Source: Amycolatopsis marina (lineage in GTDB: Bacteria; Actinomycetota; Actinomycetes; Mycobacteriales; Pseudonocardiaceae). From it: DNA of 64,000 nucleotides. The stretch lies in assembly GCF_900111885.1 (NCBI RefSeq), contig NZ_FOKG01000001.1, forward strand, positions 310,001-374,000, in the 5' to 3' direction. A model generated the notes under the pieces. The model was not told where the DNA came from and searched no databases. It was given only the letters and a program-made list of their open reading frames with translations. This document shows positions 43,636-52,034 of this stretch, one piece after another. The translations under genes were made by a program, and so were the position numbers. Positions within the stretch are counted from its first letter, which is position 1; each line of letters starts with the position of its first letter.

Positions 43636-44414
43636 CCGGCGCCCCCCTCATGCGGCCTGCGGGCGACACAGAGCACGGACTGTCCGAAGGGAACGGGCAC
43701 GAACCGTTCGATCAACCTGGTTACCGGCACGACGAAACGGTCATACACGGCGACGAGTTTCGGGTTCGGCGACCCGGTTCCACCCTTGCGCACCGCCGCC
43801 CACCAGGCGATTCCACCAAGGAGGTTCACCGGCTTCGACCGCTCCACCTCGAGCCCGGCCGTGCGCGCCGCTGCCGCGAGTGTCGCAGGGGTGTAGCACC
43901 GCACGTGCCCCACCTTTCGGTCGAAGTCACCGTAGAGCTGCTGGTAGCCGGGCACCCAGATGACCAGGCTGCCCCCGGGCCGGACGAGCTTCGCCAGCGC
44001 GGCCAGCGTGCCCGAGTCGTCCTCGATGTGTTCGAGGACGTTGATCGCGACCAGTGAATCCACCGGTTCGTCCAGTTCCAGTTCGGTGCCGGCTTCGAAC
44101 TGCCGGGCCTCCACCTCGGGACGGTCGGCGAACCGGTGCCGCATTACCTCGACCGCACCGGGATCGACGTCGGTCACGACGAGTCTGTCCAGGCCCTCGA
44201 ACTGCGCCGCGAACTCGCCGAGCCCCGCCCCGACCTCCAGGACCGAACGACCACAGTGTGGAGCGATCAGATCGTGCTGGTAGCGGCGGTACCGGGGCTG
44301 GTCCGCGCCTCCCTCGAGGCCGCGGCCGGTGGCACTGGTGAACGCTCCGGAACTGTCGTGCACAGGAGGACTTCCCCTCGGTCGGGTCGTGCGTCCGTCA
44401 CGTCCATTCTCCAT
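43632..44414 (-). CDS. SAM-dependent class I methyltransferase
   Basis: 260 residues. Motif I V-L-E-V-G-A-G-L-G-E-F is at about 58-68, the acidic residue in V-V-T-D-V-D near 80, and motif post-I/II V-A-I-N-V-L-E-H-I-E-D near 120. The C-terminal half has a helix pair with F-V-V-P-V-T-R-L-I-E-R-F that could lie on the membrane. Such enzymes next to GtrA and glycosyltransferases methylate lipid-linked or nucleotide sugars. It is divergent from the sulfoquinovose-synthase-like gene; the acceptor is inferred, not shown. Confidence 0.87.
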   Translation of the reverse strand: MENGRDGRTTRPRGSPPVHDSSGAFTSATGRGLEGGADQPRYRRYQHDLIAPHCGRSVLEVGAGLGEFAAQFEGLDRLVVTDVDPGAVEVMRHRFADRPEVEARQFEAGTELELDEPVDSLVAINVLEHIEDDSGTLAALAKLVRPGGSLVIWVPGYQQLYGDFDRKVGHVRCYTPATLAAAARTAGLEVERSKPVNLLGGIAWWAAVRKGGTGSPNPKLVAVYDRFVVPVTRLIERFVPVPFGQSVLCVARRPHEGGAG

Positions 44415-44569
44415 GAGCAGGACACCCGCCGTGGTTCACACCCGCTTCACGTCCCGTCAGGTGGGTTGTCGATGGGCAACAACTAGTTCAAGGTGAAATG
44501 AATCAGGGTGGTTACGAGCGGCACGAATTCCGTCGCGCCATCCTGAAGTCGATTGTGGAGGCACAGCTG

Positions 44570-45721
44570 TTGCGAGTCCTCGTCCTCGGCGGTGATGGCT
44601 ACCTTGGGTGGCCAACCGCGCTGCACCTGTCCGACCGCGGTCACGAGACCGCCGTGCTCGACAACTTCGCCCGCAGACGGTACGACGAGGAACTCGGTGT
44701 GCAGAGCCTCGTCGCGATCGAGGACCTCGACGTTCGTGCGGCCGCGTGGAAAGAGGTGTCCGGCAAGGAAATCCCGGTTTTCACCGGCGATCTGCTCGAC
44801 GCCGACTTCGTGTACGACGTGTTGCGCGACTTCGCGCCGGACGCGGTCGTGCATTTCGCCGAGCAGCGCGCCGCGCCGTATTCCATGATCGACCGCGAGC
44901 ACGCCGTCTACACCCAGCACAACAACGTCGTCGGCACCCTCAACCTGCTGTTCGCGATCGCCGAGACCAACCCGGACATCCACCTGGTCAAACTGGGCAC
45001 GATGGGCGAGTACGGCACGCCCAACATCGACATCGAGGAAGGCTGGCTCGACGTCGAGCACAACGGCCGCAAGGACCGGGTGCTGTATCCGAAACGGCCG
45101 GGATCGTTCTACCACCTGAGCAAGGTGCACGACTCGCACAACATGGAGTTCGCCTGCCGCGTGTGGGGCCTGCGTGCGACCGACCTCAACCAGGGTGTCG
45201 TCTACGGGCAGCGGACGCCGCAGACCGCGCTGGATCCCCGGCTCGCCACCAGGTTCGACTACGACGCGGTCTTCGGCACCGTGCTGAACCGGTTCGTCAT
45301 CCAGGCCGTTCTCGGCCTGCCGCTGACGGTGTACGGAACGGGCGGGCAGACGCGCGGCCTGATCGACATCAGGGACACCGTCGAATGCATCCGGCTGGCG
45401 GTGGAGAACCCGGCGGAGACCGGGGAGTTCCGCGTGTTCAACCAGATGACCGAGAGCATGTCGGTGAAGGAGATCGCCGAACTGGTGGCGGAGCACTTCC
45501 CCGGACCGGTGCAGATCGAGCATCTGGACAACCCGCGCGTCGAGAAGCCCGAGCACTACTACAACGTGAAGCACACCGGGCTGATCGAGTTGGGGCTCAA
45601 GCCGCACCTGCTCTCCGACACGCTGATCGAGTCGATGTTCCCCGTCGTCGAGGAGAACAAGCACCGCGTCGAGCCCGACAAGATGCTGCCAAGGGTCAAC
45701 TGGACCCGAGCGAAGAACTGA
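44570..45721 (+). CDS. UDP-sulfoquinovose synthase-like enzyme (SQD1/SqdB family)
   Basis: 383 residues from TTG 44570, chosen because GTGGAGG lies upstream and L-R-V-L-V-L-G-G-D-G-Y-L-G-W then begins the Rossmann fold as in SQD1; ATG 44498 would add 24 residues. It has F-A-E-Q-R-A-A-P-Y-S-M-I-D-R near 95, L-G-T-M-G-E-Y-G-T-P-N near 140, F-Y-H-L-S-K-V-H-D-S-H-N near 178 with catalytic Tyr and Lys, A-T-D-L-N-Q-G-V-V-Y-G near 200 and F-D-Y-D-A-V-F-G-T near 225. The family makes UDP-6-sulfo-6-deoxyglucose from UDP-glucose and sulfite. Use in a sulfolipid or sulfoglycan here is inference. Confidence 0.85.
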   Translation: MRVLVLGGDGYLGWPTALHLSDRGHETAVLDNFARRRYDEELGVQSLVAIEDLDVRAAAWKEVSGKEIPVFTGDLLDADFVYDVLRDFAPDAVVHFAEQRAAPYSMIDREHAVYTQHNNVVGTLNLLFAIAETNPDIHLVKLGTMGEYGTPNIDIEEGWLDVEHNGRKDRVLYPKRPGSFYHLSKVHDSHNMEFACRVWGLRATDLNQGVVYGQRTPQTALDPRLATRFDYDAVFGTVLNRFVIQAVLGLPLTVYGTGGQTRGLIDIRDTVECIRLAVENPAETGEFRVFNQMTESMSVKEIAELVAEHFPGPVQIEHLDNPRVEKPEHYYNVKHTGLIELGLKPHLLSDTLIESMFPVVEENKHRVEPDKMLPRVNWTRAKN

Positions 45722-45730
45722 ACCGCACGT

Positions 45731-45763
45731 CTGACGCAGCCGGGGCGAGCCCGGCTGCGTCAG
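45731..45763. terminator. Hairpin between the sulfoquinovose-synthase-like gene and vapC
   Basis: 14-bp perfect arms (45731-45744 and 45750-45763) with a 5-base loop, 9 bases after the synthase stop. The second arm covers the vapC stop codon, so it can terminate both convergent units. Confidence 0.85.
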
Positions 45764-46206
45764 GCAGACATCGGGTCAAGCCAACGCACGAGCCCCGACT
45801 CGGCGAAACGCGCGAAACCCTGGTCGGCCGACACCACGACGAGGCCGTGTTCGGCCGCCAGCGCGGCAAGGTGAGCGTCTGACACCAGAGCGCTGGTGAG
45901 CATGAATCCGTCGACGAATTCACCAAAGCGCTCCTGGTGGACATCTGTGGGGGCGGGGATCCAGGCGGCTGGCTGGTCGAGCCATTCGGTTACCCGATCC
46001 CATGCCTGGCTGACCGGTACAGGAGGGTCGAACACCTTGGCATTGGACGTGATCCGGACGAACCCGAGGATGGTGTGCCATGGCAGGCCCACCGTGCGTG
46101 GTGGACCAGTCAGTGCGCTGTCCAACCAATCCACCACTTGGCGGTGACGTTTCGACGCTGTATGCACAGCGTCGATCAGGACGTTGATGTCGAGCAGATA
46201 GCTCAC
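45760..46206 (-). CDS. vapC: PIN-domain toxin (VapC type)
   Basis: 148 residues with GTG start overlapping the antitoxin stop by 4 bases. It has Y-L-L-D-I-N-V-L-I-D-A at the N-terminus (first catalytic Asp), an acidic cluster W-D-R-V-T-E-W in the middle, S-D-A-H-L-A-A-L-A near residue 109 (third acidic residue) and V-V-S-A-D-Q-G-F near 124. VapC toxins are Mg-dependent RNases that cleave tRNA or rRNA. The genes form a typical toxin-antitoxin pair with antitoxin first. The target RNA is not predictable. Confidence 0.9.
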   Translation of the reverse strand: MSYLLDINVLIDAVHTASKRHRQVVDWLDSALTGPPRTVGLPWHTILGFVRITSNAKVFDPPVPVSQAWDRVTEWLDQPAAWIPAPTDVHQERFGEFVDGFMLTSALVSDAHLAALAAEHGLVVVSADQGFARFAESGLVRWLDPMSA

Positions 46207-46454
46207 CGGGAACGTTCGCCGTCCAAGTAGCTGAGAACCTCGCCGGTGTCGGTGAGATCGTCGAGCAGTGGCTCACCGAGCGGCAACGGCTTCGTCCGGA
46301 ACCGCTCACGCCTGTCCTTCTGCGCGGGAACATCGTGGAGGAGACCGTCACGCAGCGCCTCGTTGAGCACGTCTTTGAAGGTCGCCCCGGTGGCCCGCCG
46401 CTTCTTTTCCAGCAACACGGCCAGGTCGTCGTCGATGGTGACGGTGGTCCTCAT
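46203..46454 (-). CDS. vapB: VapB-type antitoxin
   Basis: 83 residues from ATG 46454. M-R-T-T-V-T-I-D-D-D-L-A forms the ribbon of a ribbon-helix-helix DNA-binding domain, with F-K-D-V-L-N-E-A-L-R following. The C-terminal half (K-P-L-P-L-G-E-P-L-L-D-D) would wrap the toxin. A longer frame upstream overlaps the TetR gene and is rejected. It probably represses its own operon together with VapC. Confidence 0.9.
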   Translation of the reverse strand: MRTTVTIDDDLAVLLEKKRRATGATFKDVLNEALRDGLLHDVPAQKDRRERFRTKPLPLGEPLLDDLTDTGEVLSYLDGERSR

Positions 46455-46495
46455 GGTCCCATGATACCGCGCTGATGCTTTGATGCCTCCATTCG

Positions 46496-47068
46496 TCAGC
46501 GGGGCTTGAGCAGGTAGTCGACCACCGGGCGGAGTTCCTCGGCCGTCGGCGGCTCGTCGTCGATGAGACCCTGGATGAGCAGGCCGTCGATACCGGCCAG
46601 GAACACCCGGAACGCGATCTCGTCGTCGTGACGCACCATCGAAGTGAGCACGTCCAGCCAGCGACGCGCGGCCGGCCGCAGTTCCGGACGGCGGGAGGCC
46701 AGCAGGTAGAGCTCGTACTCGGCCATCGTGCGGCCGCGCTGCGGCCCCAGCGCCTCGGCCAGCAGGTTCGCCACCTCGGCCGCGCCGCCGCTGCCCCGCG
46801 AGCGGGCCCGGTCGATCATCCAGTAGACCTCGGTGGCCATGTCGCGCGCGCAGCTGATGAGGGTGGCCATCAGCAGGTCGTCCAGGCCGGCGAAGTGGTA
46901 GGTCGTGGACGTTGTCGGCACGCCGGCCTCGGCGGCGACCGTCCGGTGCGTCACCCCGGCTACGCCGTCCCGTTCGATCACCCGGAGCGCCGCGGCGATG
47001 ATCTCCGCTCGCCGCTTCTCGCCGCGCGCCTTGCGGCCGTCGGGCTGCGGTTGCACGACACCTCCCAT
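46496..47068 (-). CDS. TetR-family transcriptional regulator
   Basis: 190 residues from ATG 47068; GTG 47056 is a good alternative because GGGAGG precedes it. The N-terminal helix-turn-helix is G-V-T-H-R-T-V-A-A-E-A-G-V-P-T-T-S-T-T-Y-H-F (about 40-60), followed by a ligand-binding helical domain. The ligand and target are unknown. The next genes are vapBC downstream and the Fe-S oxidoreductase divergent upstream; neither promoter has an obvious TetR palindrome, so a target elsewhere is possible. Confidence 0.9.
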   Translation of the reverse strand: MGGVVQPQPDGRKARGEKRRAEIIAAALRVIERDGVAGVTHRTVAAEAGVPTTSTTYHFAGLDDLLMATLISCARDMATEVYWMIDRARSRGSGGAAEVANLLAEALGPQRGRTMAEYELYLLASRRPELRPAARRWLDVLTSMVRHDDEIAFRVFLAGIDGLLIQGLIDDEPPTAEELRPVVDYLLKPR

Positions 47069-47227
47069 AATATCTTCGACCAGAGTAGCTGAACGATCGT
47101 CCCGATAGTTGGCGAGGCCTGCGCCACATCCGGGGGACTTAGGCGGCGCTCATCCATTACTCATCAGTAGAAAGCGTTACGCTCCCCGAACCACCACCGC
47201 GAAGCCCCGAACGAAAGGCCCCTCCCC

Positions 47228-49531
47228 ATGGGCGCTGTACAGCTCACGCTCGGCGGGATCGCAGTCGCGATCAGCGTCGTCGCGTGGACCATGTTCGTGC
47301 TCACGATCATGCGCATGGTCAAGACGATCCGACTCGGGCAGCCGGACTCGACCCGCAACGGTCCGTTCGTCCCCCGGATGAAGACGCTGATCAAGGAGTT
47401 CGCGGCGCACACGCGGATGAACAAGTTGCGCCACGTCGGCCCGTGGCACTGGCTGGTCATGTGGGGCTTCCTGATCGGCTCCCTGGCCCTGTTCGAGGCC
47501 TACGGCGAGGTCTTCGTGCCGACGTGGGGCTGGCCGATCCTGGACGACATCGCCGTCTGGCATCTGCTGATGGAGCTGCTGGGCATCGGCACGGTCGCCG
47601 GCGGTATCGCGCTGGCGATCATCCGCCAGCTGAACAACCCGCGCCGTCCCGACCGGCAGTCGCGCTTCGCGGGCTCGAACTTCGCCTGGGCGTACTTCGT
47701 CGAGGCCGTGGTGATCATCGAGGGCATCGGCATCCTCGGTGTGCGCGCGGGCAAGGCCGCGATGGGCGTGCACGAGGTGCCCACCTGGGCCGCCTTCGTC
47801 TCGAACCCCATCGGTGACCTGCTGCCCGCGAGCGCCACCTTCGTCTCGGTCATGGCGTTCATCAAGCTGATGAGCGCGGTCGTGTGGCTCATCGTCGTGT
47901 CGAAGAACATGACGATGGGCATCGCCTGGCACCGTTTCAGCGCGTTCTTCAACATCTATTTCAAGCGCGAGGACGACGGCGGCGTCGCACTCGGCAGGCT
48001 CAAGCCGATGATGAGCGAGGGCAAGCCACTCGACTTCGAGGAGGCCGACCCGGAGAAGGACGTCTTCGGCGCGGGCCAGATCGAGGACTTCAGCTGGAAG
48101 GGCTGGCTCGACTTCTCCACCTGCACCGAGTGCGGTCGCTGCCAGTCGCAGTGCCCAGCCTGGAACACCGGCAAGCCGCTGTCGCCGAAGCTGTTGATCA
48201 CGCAGCTGCGCGACCACGCCTACGCCAAGGCGCCGTACCTGCTGGCCGGCGGCAAGAAGGACATGACCGGCGAGGAGATCGGCCTCAAGGGGGAGACCGA
48301 GGAGGAGCGCCACGCCGGGATCGACGTGCTCGCGCTGGCCGAGGCCGAGCGTCCGCTGATCGGCGGCCCGGACGAGCTGGGCGTCATCGACCCGGAGGTG
48401 CTGTGGTCCTGCACCAACTGTGGTGCCTGTGTCGAGCAGTGCCCGGTGGACATCGAGCACGTCGACCACATCGTCGACATGCGCCGCTACCAGGTGATGA
48501 TCGAGTCGAACTTCCCGACCGAGCTGAACGGGATGTTCAAGAACCTGGAGAACAAGGGCAACCCGTGGGGCCAGAACGCCAAGGACCGTCTGCAGTGGAC
48601 GGAGGATCTCGACTTCGAGGTCCCGGTGTTCGACGGCGAGTTCGGGGACACCGAGTACCTGTTCTGGGTCGGTTGTGCCGGTGCTTTCGAGGACCGCGCG
48701 AAGAAGACCACCCGCGCGGTCGCCGAGCTGCTGCACATGGCCGACGTCAAGTACACGGTGCTCGGCCCGGAGGAGACCTGCAGCGGTGACCCGGCACGGC
48801 GCGCGGGCAACGAGTTCGTGTTCCAGATGCTGGCGCAGCAGAACGTCGAGGTGCTGAACTCGGTGTTCTCCGACACCGAGCCGCTCAAGCGCAAGGTCGT
48901 GGTGACCTGCGCGCACTGCTTCAACACGCTCGCCAACGAGTACCCGGAGCTCGGCGGACAGTACGAGGTCGTGCACCACACCCAGTTGCTGAACCGCCTG
49001 GTGCGGGAGAAGCGACTGGTCCCGGTGGCCCCGATCGCCGACGACGTCACCTACCACGACCCCTGCTTCCTCGGCAGGCACAACAAGGTCTACGACGCTC
49101 CGCGTGAGCTGGTCGGGGCCTCCGGCGCACAGTTCCGCGAGATGCCTCGCCACGGCGACCGGTCCATGTGCTGTGGCGCGGGCGGCGCGCGGATGTGGAT
49201 GGAAGAGAAGATCGGCAAGCGGATCAACGTCGACCGCGTGGACGAGGCGCTCGGCACCGCGCCGTCGAAGATCGCCACCGGCTGCCCGTTCTGCCGCGTG
49301 ATGCTCACCGACGGCGTCACCTCACGGCAGAACGACGGCCTCGCCAGCGAGAACGTCGAGGTCGTGGACGTGGCGCAGCTGCTGCTGTCCTCGGTGAAGC
49401 GCAAGCCCGCCAAGCCGACCCCCGTCGGGGCGCCGGAGATCGGCGGCGAGGCCGAGGCCGACGGCAGGGCGGACGTGCCCACCGACGAGGCGCCGTCCGG
49501 CACGCCGCAGGCGGAAGAGGACAAGGCGTAG
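47228..49531 (+). CDS. Membrane-bound Fe-S oxidoreductase with CCG domains (heterodisulfide reductase-like)
   Basis: 767 residues. About five N-terminal helices (to about 240) precede a dicluster 4Fe-4S segment with C-T-E-C-G-R-C-Q-S-Q-C near 305 and C-T-N-C-G-A-C-V-E-Q-C-P near 402. Two cysteine-rich CCG domains follow, with C-x32-type cores ending in C-A-H-C-F and C-C-G-A-G-G-A-R. The layout resembles actinobacterial iron-sulfur-binding reductases such as the Mycobacterium tuberculosis Rv0338c type. The acidic Pro-rich C-terminal 50 residues are an extension. It is probably a quinone-linked electron carrier; partner and donor are unknown. Confidence 0.9.
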   Translation: MGAVQLTLGGIAVAISVVAWTMFVLTIMRMVKTIRLGQPDSTRNGPFVPRMKTLIKEFAAHTRMNKLRHVGPWHWLVMWGFLIGSLALFEAYGEVFVPTWGWPILDDIAVWHLLMELLGIGTVAGGIALAIIRQLNNPRRPDRQSRFAGSNFAWAYFVEAVVIIEGIGILGVRAGKAAMGVHEVPTWAAFVSNPIGDLLPASATFVSVMAFIKLMSAVVWLIVVSKNMTMGIAWHRFSAFFNIYFKREDDGGVALGRLKPMMSEGKPLDFEEADPEKDVFGAGQIEDFSWKGWLDFSTCTECGRCQSQCPAWNTGKPLSPKLLITQLRDHAYAKAPYLLAGGKKDMTGEEIGLKGETEEERHAGIDVLALAEAERPLIGGPDELGVIDPEVLWSCTNCGACVEQCPVDIEHVDHIVDMRRYQVMIESNFPTELNGMFKNLENKGNPWGQNAKDRLQWTEDLDFEVPVFDGEFGDTEYLFWVGCAGAFEDRAKKTTRAVAELLHMADVKYTVLGPEETCSGDPARRAGNEFVFQMLAQQNVEVLNSVFSDTEPLKRKVVVTCAHCFNTLANEYPELGGQYEVVHHTQLLNRLVREKRLVPVAPIADDVTYHDPCFLGRHNKVYDAPRELVGASGAQFREMPRHGDRSMCCGAGGARMWMEEKIGKRINVDRVDEALGTAPSKIATGCPFCRVMLTDGVTSRQNDGLASENVEVVDVAQLLLSSVKRKPAKPTPVGAPEIGGEAEADGRADVPTDEAPSGTPQAEEDKA

Positions 49532-49563
49532 CGGCACAACCGCACGCCCTCAGGAGGCACCAC

Positions 49564-49610
49564 AAGGAGGGCACTTTCACCGGGCACTTTCCCGGGAAAG
49601 TGCCCTCCTT
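49564..49610. terminator. Composite hairpin containing a palindromic repeat, after the Fe-S gene
   Basis: 15-bp perfect arms AAGGAGGGCACTTTC (49564-49578) and its complement (49596-49610), with a 17-base loop. The second arm overlaps the dispersed palindrome at 49584-49603, so two alternative hairpins compete. It is located 32 bases after the Fe-S gene stop. Confidence 0.75.
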
Positions 49611-49708
49611 GCGTTTGCACCTATCGCACTTTCCCGGGAAAGTGCGACGCCCCGGGCGGGTAAGGCCAGGTCCCGGCGTTGCCGTCTCGCACTTTCCCGG
49701 GAAAGTGC
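49584..49708. repeat. Three exact copies of the 20-bp palindromic repeat at a convergent junction
   Basis: Exact copies at 49584-49603, 49626-49645 and 49689-49708, spaced 42 and 63 bp centre to centre, in the 181-bp gap between the Fe-S gene (plus) and the phytase-like gene (minus). A half-copy precedes the first at 49571-49578. Confidence 0.95.
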
Positions 49709-49712
49709 CGTT

Positions 49713-51956
49713 TCAGCGGGAGACGCGGCCGAGACGGAGGAACATCGACTCGCCCGGTGCGTCGTCGAGGCCGTCGTTGTCCACCGCACCGACCAGGTCG
49801 ACCGACCCGAACCGGGAGGGCCCGCCGAGAACGGCGAGGCCCTCGGGCTTGTCCGCGACCTCACCACCGCCCGCCGCGAGTTCCGGGAGCAGGTCCCGCA
49901 CCTGCGACTTGCGCAACACCGGCTTGTCCTGTCCCTCCGGCACCGGCCGCACCCGCGCGATCTCCACCCGGAACACCTTCTTCAGCGCCGCGTTCGCCCC
50001 GCGCTGGTTGTCCCGCTCCAGCACCAGCAGGGTGTCGTCGTCCAGTGCGGTCAGCTCCGATAGCCCGACCCAGCCGCCGTCCGGCGCGGTTTCCAGCGCG
50101 TATGCCGCGAACGCCCATTCTCCGGTTGCCGGGGTGTAGCGGGCGAACGTCACCTCCCCAGGCCGGTTGTCGCGCCACTCCCGCTGCACGGCGACCCACA
50201 CCTGCTCGCCGCGGCCGTGCCCGACGACGGCGACGCCCTCGAATCCATTGCTGCTCGCCCCGGCCTCGACACCGGGTGGCAGGGCGACCTCCTGCCGCAC
50301 CACACCGCGCGAGTCGAGGCGCACCAGCAGGTTGCGGATGCCGTCCTTCGGCTTGCCCTCGGCAGCCAGCCAGTAGCCGCCGTCCCGCAGCGCGGCGATG
50401 CCCTCGGCGTCGTAGGTCACCGGGGCGCCGTCCCTGGTGATCTGGAGTTCGCGGTGCACGACAGCAGGGGATCGACGGGCGTCCACGGTGAGGACACGGC
50501 TCGGCCCGTAGGCGTCGTCGGTCACGGCGACCACCTCGCGATGGTTACCGGGAATACCGGACAGGCCGGACAGCGCGCCGAAGCCGATTCCGGTGGAGAC
50601 GACGGACGGCGTGGCCCGGTTGTGCCGCAGGTCCGCGAACAGCGGTGTGTGGGTGAGGCGGTAGCGACCGAGCGAGGACCGCACGCCGTCCTCGGCCGAG
50701 TCCTCCTCGGCGGAGACCACCAGCGTGCCGAGCTTCGGGATCGGCAGGATGCCCTCCGGCGCGACGCCGGTCGGCAGCCCCTGCACGAGTCGTGGCCTGC
50801 GTGGGTCGTCGATTTCGTACACCGCGACGAGGTTGGCGCGTTCCAGTCCGACGAAGGCGTAGCGGTGCCTGCCGTACGTGGCGACGGCAATGCCCTCCGG
50901 CTCGACGCCCTTGTTCTCCGCTCGATGTTCCGGGTACTGGCCGTAGGAGATGGCGAGGTTCTCCAGTTCGTTCCCGGAGTCCCGGATCACCTCGCCGGTC
51001 GCCGCGTCGAAGACGGTCCAGGTCCGGCTGCCGCCCTGGTAGTCGCCCTCGTCGGCGGTGCCGAGGGTGTCGTCGTCCAGCCAGCTGATCGAATCCGGTT
51101 CCCGTGGCGCGGTGACCGAGCCGCTCGGGTCGATCCGGCCGTCCTCGACCGTGTCCACACCGTCCACTGTGGTCGTTCCGGCGGAGAAGTGGCGGAGCAC
51201 GTTGCCCTCGCGCAGGCCGACGATCGCGATGTGGTTGTTCTCCTGCAGGGTCACCGCGACCTCGTTGCGGGAGTTGATTGAGACGTATTCGGGCTCCGGG
51301 TCCTCCGGTGTCACTTCGGCGAGGCCGGTCAGCTCGGTCCGGCGAACCTGCCAGGAGTCCGGGTCACCGGCCAGGTCGACGATGTGGAGGAATCCCGCGG
51401 GCGCCTGCGGTAGCTGGCCGTCCGCGGTGTCCTCGTCACGCTCGTTCTCCATGGCGATCGCGGCGTAGCGGCCGTCGGGCGAGATGTCGATCGAGTCGGG
51501 CTGGCCGCCGAGATCGTGGCTGGCGACGACCTGCCTGCTGTCGAGGTCGATGACCTGGAGCAGGCCGGATGGCTCGGTGTACGAGGCCGAGGTGTTCACC
51601 GCGATCAGCGCCAGGTTGCCGACGATGTCGACCGAGGTGGGTTCGCCCGGCATCGCGATGGTGCCCGCGGGGCGCAGGTCCGTCGCACCGACGAGGGCTG
51701 CGATACCGACGCGCTGACCGGGGGAGTCGGTGTAGACGACCGTGCGGCCGTCCGGGGTGGCGGCGGCGATCTCCGCCGCCGTGGTCTCCTCTGGCGAGGA
51801 GTTGCGGTATACCGGCAGGGTCGCGGTGCGCTGGAAGTGCGGGCCGAACCTGGGGACGCCGTCGCCGGACGAGGCGGAGTGCGCGCCCGCCGGAGCCGCC
51901 CCAAGGACCAGCGGCACGACGAGTGCCGCGCTGAGGACTTTCGATCGAATTCTCAC
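49713..51956 (-). CDS. Secreted phytase-like beta-propeller (esterase-like activity of phytase family)
   Basis: 747 residues with a Sec signal peptide (hydrophobic core L-S-A-A-L-V-V-P-L-V-L-G-A-A-P, cleavage near A-G-A-H). The N-terminal half has blade-like repeats S-I-D-I-S-P-D-G-R-Y-A-A-I-A and related; the C-terminal half matches the PF13449-type domain with Y-D-A-E-G-I-A-A-L near 520 and S-S-N-G-F-E-G-V-A-V near 585. Members are extracellular phosphoesterase- or choice-of-anchor-like propellers. Many conserved acidic residues could bind calcium. The substrate is not assigned. The gene ends 4 bases from the last palindrome copy. Confidence 0.85.
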   Translation of the reverse strand: MRIRSKVLSAALVVPLVLGAAPAGAHSASSGDGVPRFGPHFQRTATLPVYRNSSPEETTAAEIAAATPDGRTVVYTDSPGQRVGIAALVGATDLRPAGTIAMPGEPTSVDIVGNLALIAVNTSASYTEPSGLLQVIDLDSRQVVASHDLGGQPDSIDISPDGRYAAIAMENERDEDTADGQLPQAPAGFLHIVDLAGDPDSWQVRRTELTGLAEVTPEDPEPEYVSINSRNEVAVTLQENNHIAIVGLREGNVLRHFSAGTTTVDGVDTVEDGRIDPSGSVTAPREPDSISWLDDDTLGTADEGDYQGGSRTWTVFDAATGEVIRDSGNELENLAISYGQYPEHRAENKGVEPEGIAVATYGRHRYAFVGLERANLVAVYEIDDPRRPRLVQGLPTGVAPEGILPIPKLGTLVVSAEEDSAEDGVRSSLGRYRLTHTPLFADLRHNRATPSVVSTGIGFGALSGLSGIPGNHREVVAVTDDAYGPSRVLTVDARRSPAVVHRELQITRDGAPVTYDAEGIAALRDGGYWLAAEGKPKDGIRNLLVRLDSRGVVRQEVALPPGVEAGASSNGFEGVAVVGHGRGEQVWVAVQREWRDNRPGEVTFARYTPATGEWAFAAYALETAPDGGWVGLSELTALDDDTLLVLERDNQRGANAALKKVFRVEIARVRPVPEGQDKPVLRKSQVRDLLPELAAGGGEVADKPEGLAVLGGPSRFGSVDLVGAVDNDGLDDAPGESMFLRLGRVSR

Positions 51957-52034
51957 CGCTGGTTCTTAACCCGATCGAGTGACAGGGGTGCGGTGTTGGG
52001 ATGAACCCCCGGCGAACGCTGGCCGCAGGTCTCG

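Noticed and set aside
47177..49153. Open frame antisense to the Fe-S oxidoreductase
   Set aside because: It is a shadow of a gene with intact cysteine motifs on the plus strand.
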